Shown: one piece after another, positions 44,353-54,413 of the stretch | Layout of the letters: each line of letters opens with the position of its first letter | Position numbering within the stretch: the first letter of the stretch is position 1 | Assembly: GCA_948146395.1 (NCBI GenBank) | Contig: OX411552.1 | Coordinates: 52,008,258 to 52,072,257, forward strand | Reading direction: 5' to 3' | DNA: 64,000 bases | From: Fragum whitleyi | Taxonomy: Eukaryota > Mollusca > Bivalvia > Cardiida > Cardiidae | Made by a program: the position numbers and the translations under genes | Notes under the pieces: model-generated | The model's database searches: none | The model's input: only the letters and a program-made list of their open reading frames with translations | What the model was told of the DNA's origin: nothing

Positions 44353-46316
44353 TTTTAGCTCACCTGAGCACAAAGTGCTCAAGGTGAGCTTTTGTGGTCG
44401 AGTGATGTCCGTCGTCCGTCGTCAACATTTACCTTGTAGACACTCTAGAGGCCACATTTTTTTACCCAATCAACCTGAAATTTGGTCAGAATGATTGTCT
44501 TGATAAAATCTTGGACAAGTTATAAAATGGGTCAAGTGGGGTCAAAAATGGGGTCACGGGGTCAAATTTTAGAAAATCCTTGTAGAGTCTCTAGAAGCCA
44601 CATTTTTTGTCCAATCAACCTGAAATTTGGTCAGAATGATTGTCTTGATGAAATCTCGCACAATTTCCAAATTGGGTCAAGTGGGGTCAAAAATGAGGTC
44701 ACGGGGTCAAATCATAGAAAAACCTTGTAGACTCTATAGAAGCCATATTTTTTGCCCAATCAATCTGAAATTTAGTCAGAATGATTGTCTTGATCAAACC
44801 TCGGACAAGTTCGAAATTGGGTCAAGTGGGGTCGAAAATGAGGTCACGTGGTCAAATCTTAGAAAAACCTTTTAGACACCCTGGAAGCCATATTTATTGC
44901 CCAATCAACCTAAAATTTGGTCAGAATGATTGTCTTGATGAAACCTCGGACAAGATTGAAATTGGGTCAAGTGGGGTCTGAAATGAGGTCACAGGGTCAA
45001 ATCTTAGAAAACCTTAAGGACACTCTGGAAGCCACATTTTTTGTCCAATCAACCTGAAATTTGGTCAGAATGATTGTCTTGATTAAAATCTCGGCCAACT
45101 TTGAAATTTGGTCAAGTGGGGTCAAAAATGAGGTCAAGGGGTCAAATCATAGAAAAACCTTGTAGACACTATAGAAGCCATTTTTTTGCCCAATCAATCT
45201 GAAATTTGGTCAGAATGATTGTCATGATGAAATCTGGGACAAGTTTGAAATTTGGTCAAGTGGGGTCAAAAATCAGGTCACAGGGTCAAATCATATAAAA
45301 ACCATTTAGACACCCTGGAAGCCATTTTTTTGCCCAATCAATCTGAAATTTGGTCAGAATGATTGTCATGATGAAATCTCTAACAAGTTTGAAATTGGGT
45401 CAAGTGGGGTCAAAAATTAGGTCATGGGGTCAAAACTTAGAAAAATCTTTTAGTCACCCTGGAAGCCATATTTATTGCCCAATCAACCTGAAATTTGGTC
45501 AGAATGATTGATTTGATGAAATCTCGGACAAGTTTGGAAATGGGTAAAGTGGGGTCAAAAATGAGGTCACGGGGTCAAATCTTAGAAAAACCTTGTAGAC
45601 ACTCTGGAAGCCATATTTATTGCCCAATCAACCTGGAATTTTGTCAGAATGATTGTCTTGATCAAATCTAAGACATGTTCGAAATTGGGTCAATTGGGGT
45701 CAAAAATGGGGTCACGGGGTCAAATTTTAGAAAAACCTTGTAGACACTCTAGAAGCCATATTTATTTCCCAATCAACCTTAAATTTGGTTAGAATGATTG
45801 TCTTGATGAAATCTCGCACAATTTCCAAATTGGGTCAAGTGGGGTCAAAAATGAGGTCACAGGGTCAAATCATAGAAAAACCTTGTAGACACTATAGAAG
45901 CCATATTTTTTGCCCAATCAATCTAAAAATTGGTCAAAAAGATTGTCTCCATAAAATCTCGGAAAGGTTTGAAATTGGGTCAAGTGGGGTCAAAAATGAG
46001 GTCATGGGGTCAAAAATTAGAAAAACCTTGTAGACACTATAGAAGCCACATTTTTTGCCCAATCAACCTGAAAATTGGTCAGAATGATCATCTTGATGAA
46101 ATCTCTGACAAGTTTGAAATTGGGTCAAGTGGGGTAAAAAAATAGGTCATGAGATCAAATCCTAGAAAAACCTTGTAAGCAGTGTAGAGGCATCATTTTT
46201 TGCCCAATCGACCTGAAATTTGGTCAGAATTCTTCATCCTTTCTAAACCTACTTTAAACAAATTTTGACAGTTCATTCAGGTGAGCGATTTAGGGCCACT
46301 ATGGCCCTCTTGTTTT
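44353..46316 (+). mobile_element. F1 element (CCTGAAATTTGGTCAGAATG type), about 12 modules
   Basis: The 5' end TTTTTTAGCTCACCTGAGC has a perfect dyad (GAGCACAAAGTGCTC within GCTCACCT ... AGGTGAGC) and a short GTCCGTCGTCCGTCGTC stretch. About twelve modules follow with a strict period of 145 bp at the start (44481, 44626, 44771, 44916), each with GAAATTTGGTCAGAATGATT, GGGTCAAGTGGGGTCAAAAA and TAGAAAAACCTTGTAGACAC. It ends CATTCAGGTGAGC, hairpin AGGGCCACTATGGCCCT and CTTGTTTT. Open frames inside are by-products of the repeat. Confidence 0.82.
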
Positions 46317-48582
46317 GTATACTCATGTCGAATTAATATGCGTTTTCTGTGAGTTTGTTTGCGTATGTATGGGTATGTAATTTTGCTTGTCGATAGATCT
46401 TAGTTATAGTGTGTATGTAAATGTATACAGTTATTAACATCGGAAATTTGACATTTGCCTCAATTGCCGACTTGGCGCTCAATAAATTCATTCCAAACGC
46501 TCACTTTGATGGCTCAAAAACTCTCCGATATGGTTTCATTCAAAATCCGCTCTACACACTCATTCAAAATCATTCCAAAGTCATTCCAAAATCATTCAAC
46601 TTGTAAATCATGCAATGTTTATAAACTGATACATGATTGCTTGCATGATTGCTTGTGTGACCGCAAGCATGTGATATATTGCATGTTTGTCTGATTAAAC
46701 TTCAAATTTGTTCTTTTCTTCTGTGTTATGATTGTAAAGAAAAACTCGCCCTTGTGGCCGAGAAATAAAATATATATATATAGTGTTACAGGAGTATCTT
46801 GTGACAGTCTGCCACCTTGTTAAATATATTTCTTATTCCTATTGCTATTTCATGCCATTGAGAAAATCTAAGATATTCTTTCATTATTAACTTCTTTCTA
46901 TTTGAAAAGCAGATGTTCAGCTGTGAAAGTGCACCATAAAACTATTCTTGTAGGATTTATTGTGACAATTTTATCCTATATTCAAGCCCTTGATTTGCCC
47001 TAATACCAATTTATTACATCACCATGATCAAGTTATCTACCAAAATAATGTGATTAACATTCCACAGAACTTTATTACCAAAATATCATCATTTTTAGAA
47101 AGCAAAAAGTGATAGCTAGGTGCTTTATGTCACTCAAATAAAAATATACAAGATCATGTGTGTCTCAAGATTCAGTTGTCTCCTATAAGTTGCTTTAACC
47201 TGCTGTAACCTAATTGGGTTGTCTAGGGTTAGCTATCTTGTATTTTGACCATAAACACACCCAGGTGACTGAGTGGAAACCATGGAAACTCACGTCACAA
47301 GCAGAGACGGACACCAACTTTTGTGAAAGGACTCCCAACTTATGAAATCAAGGAGTCCAAGCTTAAAGTAAGGAGTCAGAATTTTCTTAATTGGAGTGCA
47401 TTGTGGAAAATGTGGGAAAAAAGAAATTGACTCCAAAGAAGATGATGCACTTCCAAAAGACTACCAGATGCAAGCAAAATGTGTAAAGTCGACAACTTTT
47501 GTAGTGAAAAGATATGCAGTTTTGACACTTAGGGTTAAAAAGCAAGCTTCCCTTTGCACTGTTTATTAAAATATTCCTATTGGAAGTCACTAGAATCCTT
47601 ACTTGCAAAATAAAGGAGTCCCAAAGAGTATATATTAGGAGTGTTGGACTTCCAGGCTCCCTTAAAAGTCAAATTCTGATAAGATGAGTGCTTGAACCAC
47701 TTGGCCAGCAAGGTAAAACAAAAACTCAGGCTCTGAAGCCCAGGCGCAGGCCTTCTTCACATTGAAACTTTTGTGTATGTAATATAAATACAATGTCTAA
47801 TTTGTAAATAAAATTTTCATTATCTGACCATTTTTTGGAACATTTGTAATGACAAATATGTAAAGAACATCCTTCATACTTGGCATGAACTTGACTCAGT
47901 CACGTGTAGTATGAACACAGACTGACATAAATGGACAGACTGCCATAAAAATTGTTGTCCTGAACTCTGGGATGTAATAACTGTTGCTGGTTTTGTCCTA
48001 TTTTTATTTTCTTATGTCAAAAACTGTTTCTGAATAAATTTTCAAATGCCATGTACATCATGAAAAGTGTCACAAACACACTGGTTAGGGTCAAACTTGC
48101 TTGATTATTAATTAATTGATAAATTAATTTGTAAAGGAGTGTAAGAGGAACCAGTGTTATAGCTATTGTGTATATAATTTGCACTAGGACTGGGAAGTAG
48201 AACTGGGACAAGTAGAAATTTTGTTACTGGATACTAGATCTTAATACCTCCAGGTACTTGAGTATCTTTTATTAACGAAAGGCTGTTTCAGAATTTCTGT
48301 AAAGTGGGTTTGGCGTGGCTAATTTCCAAAAATGGAAAAAATAGAGTTTTCTCAGATTCGAATTGATAGACTGTCAAGCGAATCATGGCTTTTTAGTGTA
48401 CTGAAGTTGATTGGTTGAGGTACATAGTACTTTTAGATCTTCCATAGTCGGGTAATGGGTTCAGGACTAGGGCAGGAATGTTACCCTAATCGATACCCCG
48501 GAACTCAAGTTCTCATCCGAACCCTACTGGGCAGAGCCTGAGCAATTTGTCATTGCAATATAAGGTTGAGATGGAGCAGCTG
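46317..48582. other. Non-coding stretch with small repeat fragments
   Basis: 46500-46605 carries the CATTCCAAAA/ATTCAAAAT motifs shared with 33480-33870. 46780-46822 is a solo F4-like 3' terminus (GAGTATCTTGTGACAGTCTG, CCACCTTGTT). About 48296-48375 resembles an F2 module (GTTTGGCGTGGCTAATTTCC). The remainder shows nothing I recognise. Confidence 0.45.
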
Positions 48583-48800
48583 TTTTTAGCTCCACTGGCC
48601 GAAGGCCACTGGTTTTCCTCACTTGAGCACAATAAAAGCACTCTAGGTGAGCTTTTGCAAAGATGAATGTCCGTCATCAGGCTGTCCGTCCGTAAACAAT
48701 TCTTAAAAAATCTTCTCCTAAAACTACTGGGCAGAATTACACCAAACTTCACACATATGATCCCTGGATGGAATAAATTGCAGAGATAACTCTTGTTTTT
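48583..48800 (+). mobile_element. Mosaic of F2 and F1 5' ends
   Basis: TTTTTAGCTCCACTGGCCGA plus AGGCCACTGG is an F2 5' hairpin. It is directly followed by TTTTCCTCACTTGAGCAC ... GCACTCTAGGTGAGC, an F1 5' hairpin, then one F2-like module and AACTCTTGTTTTT. The order suggests a nested insertion that later lost most of its body, or a template switch. Confidence 0.55.
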
Positions 48801-48908
48801 GTACTTGATGAATTTATATTTTTTGGCCGAAATAGATAGCCTTCACTGAAAATCTACCGTTTTGAGAAAACACTTTGATATGATAGATTGTTTGGATTTC
48901 TTTCATTT

Positions 48909-49871
48909 TTAGTCCCCTACCGGTGTTCACACCGGAGGGGACAATAGGTTTGCCCTCCGTCTGTCCGTCCGTCCGTCTGTCCGTCCGCTCAAATCTGGAT
49001 CCCGCGATAACTTAATAACTAAGCAAGCGTTTTTGATGAAAGTTGGTATATGACTAGGTGGCAATGTGTAGATTATGCACATCATTTTATTTTTGTTTTT
49101 CGACTTAAATTGAGGTTGCTATGGTTACAGAAATAGTGAAAATATGGCCAAAAATGGGATCCTGCGATAAGATAATAACTAAGCAAGCTAGTTTGATGAG
49201 ACTTGGTATATGACTATATGGCAATGTGTAGATTATGCACATCATTTTATTTTTGTTTTTAGACTAAAATTGTTGTTGCTATGGTTACGGAAATAGTGAA
49301 AATATGGCAAAAAATATTGGATCCTGCGATAAGTTAATAAGTAAGCAAGCTAATTTGATGAGACTTGGTATATGACTAGATGGCAATGTGTAGATTATGC
49401 ACATCATTTTATCTTTGTTCTTTGACAAAAAGTGCGGTTGCTAAGGTAACGGAAATAGTGAAAATATGGCAAAAAATGGATCCTGCAATAACTTAATAAC
49501 TAAGCAAGCTAACTTGATGAAACCTGTTTTAAAATGTAAAAAAATTTATAAGCCATGTTAGTCAGGGTGGTGATGCAGCAGTATTAATCACCTCCAGTGA
49601 AAGTTCTCATTTCTTACCAACAAGACTGAAGAAAAACATCTTGGATCAGACAAGGTAACTGTTATTGATACTATTTCTTGCATCTGTCTATTGCTTGCAT
49701 GAATTGTATAGTGGGCACAGCAGAGACAACAACTCATGTAAGTCTTGTTTAACCCTTTCCAAAACAAGACCTGGTTTTGACGTCCCTGATAGAATTGGCG
49801 TGGGAAAACATTGAGACAAACGAAGCCGGTAGGGGACTTAATGTGTTGCATACAACACCAGATACTTGTTA
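48909..49871 (+). mobile_element. F5 element, complete copy
   Basis: The 5' end TTAGTCCCCTACCGGTGTTC plus ACACCGGAGGGG is a strong dyad, followed by (GTCCGTCC)n at 48955-48988. Four modules of about 160 bp carry GGATCCTGCGATAA, CTTGGTATATGACTA and GGCAATGTGTAGATTATGCA. The 3' part has GAAGCCGGTAGGGGACTT (inverted 5' end), hairpin GTGTTGCATACAACAC and ATACTTGTT. Confidence 0.78.
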
Positions 49872-51629
49872 CTGTTCATTTTCATTATTTCAATACTAAT
49901 AATTGTTCGTCACAAATCGATTGTAATTAATTAACTAAAAATACAACAAAATATGATTAAAATATAGAGATAATAAAGAACAGACAACAAAAACGACAGA
50001 CGACAGAATGCAAATTCGACATGTTTATTTTTTTACTTCAACGGAAAAAAAAAACAAAACAAAAAAAACACGAAAACATATCGAGAGATATAGATTATGT
50101 GAAAAGGGGAGAAATAATTCAATCGCAGGTTTATTATTACGAGTTGTTATTTAATTTTGTTAATAATTCAAATTTACATGATTCAGAATTATTTTGATTG
50201 GGAAGGGGTTTTAAATACATTGGAAACGTTCATTTCACTGTTCAGAAATTAATTAATTTGTAATTTGTAGTTCTGAGTTTATCTTTCTTTTCGCACAGCC
50301 TTTTTTTTAACACTCACCTCTTATGAATCCAATTAAATTTCCAAATTCATGAATTATTCAACGCACAAAAAACATTTTTTTATGGCTGCATCTTCATCAT
50401 ATAGATGTGATAGAAGTTAAATACGATTACGTAATACCATATGTCACATATGACGCTTAATTGTCACCAGTACAATGTTTATTTAGCGCACATGTTGTAA
50501 CTTATAACTGCTGCCTTAGTGTTTTACTGCTCTTTGATCTGGGGTCTATAGTATATTGAAAAACCTTTTTAAGACCATAAACACGCATGAAGATTAAACT
50601 CAAACCTACATGTCTTTTTTTTACACTTAAGTTTTATCATTAGCAATATGAAAAACAACAGTGCTGCAAGGGGTTTGTGCTAGAACATTTCAACCATTCT
50701 TAATGAGTATAAGATATACGGCCCCTATAAGATAAATAACATGAATCTAACTTTAACTAAGTCTGGTCTTTCTGTGCTCTTTTCAGAACATGACGTATGT
50801 ATATATAATTATCATTTAATATTTCCTTAGTATGAATATTTCTTGTGCAACAAAACCGCTGTTGTGAATAGATAACATTTTTCACAAAGAAATTTAAATT
50901 GCACGGTCAAAATATCACATGGGACTACTTTTCGACAATCATGATTCACAAAGTGAAAGATCGTCAATGTGTTGGTTTCTTTTTCTCTTTTTGCCACAAA
51001 GTTTCAACAGCGCATAATCACTAAAAATTATTGAATGAGGTGGTGTATTTGGTTGGAATATGCGTACAACGATTTATTTATTTATTCTTTTTTTATCATT
51101 ATTACTTTTTGCAAGAATACATTTCCTTGTCTTAGTGTGTTGATTACGATGTGATGGTAAAAATGTTTTATTCAAAGATATTTATATTGCACTATATAAA
51201 GAAATAATTGAGTAGGCTACGGGTTTTTTATTAAGTAATATTGGGATTTTAATGAAAAAGAGCAAAATAAATTATAAGATCTGTATAAAAAAAAGTGAAT
51301 AATATATGAATATATGAGAAACTTTGATGACAACATTTAAAAAAAGTCAGTGTAATAAAATAAATAGAACTACTTCTTCATAGGTCAGGGACGCTAAATA
51401 GTGTTAGATAAATATATGTTAATCAAAAGCAAAACATAGAAAATTACAAAAAAAGGCATGAAGAATTTAAGCATTAAAACTACATTCTAATTATGTGTAA
51501 AAATAACTTTGATATCGTTTATAACAACCAGTATTTTGTGGTTTAGAATATACTATTTTACTATAAACTTTTACTGGACTAAAATGACATGCCCCCTCGT
51601 TTGTATTAGGGGGGGAGTCGAGGGATTTC

Positions 51630-51641
51630 CGCGCATGCGCA
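51630..51641. promoter_or_regulatory. Perfect NRF1-type palindrome
   Basis: CGCGCATGCGCA satisfies the known YGCGCAYGCGCR binding consensus of NRF1, which in animals is usually found in CpG-rich promoters. Here it stands alone in AT-rich DNA, next to a G-run (51610-51616). No transcription unit is recognised on either side, so its use as a regulatory site is only a possibility. Confidence 0.3.
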
Positions 51642-52634
51642 GACTTATGTGAAACAAGTCAATTCTGGCCTTATCTTTGTCAATTTACTCTCTCAGGATG
51701 TTAACTTTGTCTAGTCCAAAGGAAGATCCCTTTTGGTTTTGGTGGTAGTCCGACTTATGTTGTGGGAAAAGAAGCCTTGTTACTAAACATCACAATTTGG
51801 GCTCAATTATCTTTCAAAATATCTCAGGATGTTTGTCTGGGCTTCAGGAAGGACCTTATTGATTTGTGTGCATTCCAATGTATGTCAAGGGAAAAGGAGC
51901 CTTAAAGACTATATAGCCATAGATATTCCTTTTATTTAATCTGTAGACCTAGATTTTGATCCAATATGATTTTTGTGTAAGCTTTTGATCATGACAATCA
52001 ATCAGAAAGGTTAATTGGGCAAAAAGCGAGGCCCGGTGTCTATGGAAAAAGGAGCTGTAATAGCTGTTTCCTTGAATCATTGGATTGGTGAATGTATATT
52101 AGGTAGCAAAGTATTCAAAGCAATTATCAATATGGCTGCACAGTATGAATGTAAACTGTAATTGAACATTTCTGTGTATGATTTTTTAGAGAAAGAACTT
52201 GTTGAAATATTGAAAGAGAGTATAATATCATAGTTTAGTAGGTGGTAACAATAATGATTTTATTGAAAAATGGTCCCCTGATAGTCATTTGATTATCTTT
52301 TAAGGCAATTCACTTTGATAGGGCAGGAGTTAATGGCACAAAGTCTCCTTGTTTATATGTTTGAAAATACACTCTGTTTAAATATACCGTAAAAATTCAA
52401 ATAGAGGCCTATGCTCTAATTAAACCCCTTTCTCCCCTGTCAGAGGTTGAAATCAACCAATTGATCTGATCCTACAAACTTTAGAAGCCTCTAATAAAGG
52501 CCCATATCCAGAAAAGCAAGTTCACTAAATATTCAACAGAGGTTTTTTAAAATGTTTTCCCCAATCAAATATTAAAATTTTGCACGGATTATGTTTATTT
52601 TCAGCCACTTTTACATCGTTTTTACAAACATTGA

Positions 52635-52704
52635 TGGCTCAGTGTGAAACAGTTATAATTTCCTTTATGTTTATAGGCTGTTACAACTGTTTCCTTCTAA
52701 GCCA
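52635..52704. repeat. 70-bp palindrome, copy 2
   Basis: TGGCTCAGTGTGAAACAGTT plus ATAA is mirrored by GGCTGTTACAACTGTTTCCT and TCTAAGCCA. It matches the palindrome at 23408-23477 in length, terminal TGGCTCAG/GAGCCA-like ends and AAACAGTT core. Confidence 0.65.
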
Positions 52705-53740
52705 TTGCTATGTTATAAAAGCCCCTTCCTATCTTATTGATTACTATGATTCTCATAGAACCCGGAGGTTCCATTAGAGCTTTTACGGTAGTTTTCACAT
52801 TATCATTCAAATTGTCGATAAATGACAAAAATCACATACCTACAGCTTGAATGAGCTTTTATTACAAGTGTTTGCTTATCCATCAACAAAATGAGTTAAC
52901 CTTTCATAAGTGATTTAAAAAATACATTTATCATTAATTCATTTTCCGAAAAATCTGACAAATTTTTGAAAAATTAAGTCACATCCAACAGGGTCAAAAA
53001 AGAGATAATACTATTTTCTTCTATTAATACAATTGACTTTTATGTCTTTATATACATCTTTGTATGCTTTCTACTGTAAATAGCATTGCAATTTACGAGA
53101 TTTTTCACATGATAAACAATTTTTGTTAGGAAAAGCCTATTGTGATTTTGTATTTTATAACAATATTCCCTGAAATGAAGACAATCTGTGTGTTGGAATC
53201 GTCCAATCAGTATTTATTGTTTGATCCACACAAGAAGCTCATTACTAAAGCCAGGACTGATCTAAATATCAGAATAACTGTGAAGATTGTATTCTCTTGA
53301 AAATTTGCTTCTTATACTTCAGGCGACTTTGCTTTCTAACTCTTTGCATACTGAATTCAAATTTTATTTCATACAAATAGTACATTTTAGGATCATTTAA
53401 CCAGTTTGACGCAAGTTTTTTTGGCACAATGAATGTGGAAAGTAGTCAGTGTAGGCTAAGGTCCATCCATGTCTGTGCAGGCTGATGTTAGTTTATATTA
53501 CCATCTGTTTTGGACAGCAGGAGTTAAGGTTAATCAAATACCAGACATCTTCACTTTCAACTGATCTCAGAATAGTTTGGACAACAATTTTAGTAAGTTA
53601 TGAAATTGACAAGTGTTTCATTATTGTGCCCCCACATGCGTTTGATAGATTGGAAGCATTTTGTTTTACTGGTGTCCCTCTTTTCTATCTGTCTGTCTGC
53701 GAAAAAATTGAGCATAGTCTGCTTGATTGATAATAATATT

Positions 53741-54150
53741 TATTGTGTATAGACAATATTGAAGATTGATTCTGTTATTGTCAATACAATTGTCAATAAT
53801 AATGATTGTGTATAGACAATATTGAATATTGATTCTGTTATTGCCAATATCATTGTCAATAATACTGATTGTGTTTGGACAATATTGAATATTGATTCTG
53901 TTATTGCCAATATCATTATCAATAATACTGATTGTGTATAGACAATATTGAATATTGATTCTGTTATTGCCAATATCATTGTCAATAATACTGATTGTGT
54001 ATAGACAATATTGAATATTGATTCTGTTATTGCCAATATCATTGTCAATAATACTGATTGTGTATAGACAATATTGAATATTGATTCTGTTATTGCCAAT
54101 ATTATTGTCAATAATACTGATTGTGTATAAACAATATTGAATATTGAAGA
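53741..54150. repeat. 63-bp minisatellite, about 6.5 copies
   Basis: The unit contains TTGTGTATAGACAATATTGA, ATATTGATTCTGTTATTGCC and AATATCATTGTCAATAATAC. Successive ATTGAATATTG motifs lie 63 bases apart (53821, 53884 and so on). Because 63 is a multiple of three, one - strand frame stays open for 123 codons (54111-53740) with a 21-residue repeat; this is expected from the repeat alone and is not evidence for a protein. Confidence 0.85.
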
Positions 54151-54413
54151 TTGTTGCTAAATGTTACTGACTTCTTCCAGACAACACTTCAGAAAATAAG
54201 GTTAAAATAACACAGCAGTACATTCCCAAGAAATTATAACTGAGTAAGGCTTCAAGAGTTTCAAGTCATAAATTTAAACTATTAATGGAATCCATAAGTG
54301 CTTCATTTCCTCACTGAAACCTTTCATGTCAACACATATACTATTATTAGAGCTTTTTTAAGTGACATGCAGAAAACCTTTCAGACATACTCATGATGCT
54401 TACTGGTATGTGA

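Larger units (their letters stand above)
49872..53740. other. AT-rich stretch without a supported gene
   Basis: 49872-51600 is very AT-rich with A-runs and holds no exon I can support. At 51630-51641 there is a perfect palindromic CGCGCATGCGCA (NRF1-type site), with no gene start recognised near it. About 51650-52080 contains degenerate module phrases (GGGAAAAGGAGCCTTAAAGA). A 70-bp palindrome is at 52635-52704 and a P9 copy at about 53440-53530. Confidence 0.45.

Noticed and set aside
44482..46145. Series of 60-80 codon frames with repeated KLGQVGSKMRS and FCPINLKFGQND segments
   Set aside because: They are translations of the 145-bp F1 module, overlapping in different frames and ending at each module.
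44353..46316. Regular direct repeats that might suggest a CRISPR-like array
   Set aside because: The units are 145 bp and contiguous without unique spacers, the DNA is animal, and the ends show a transposable element.
53740..54111. 123-codon - strand frame with a 21-residue hydrophobic repeat
   Set aside because: It is explained by a 63-bp minisatellite whose unit is a multiple of three and happens to lack a stop in this frame.
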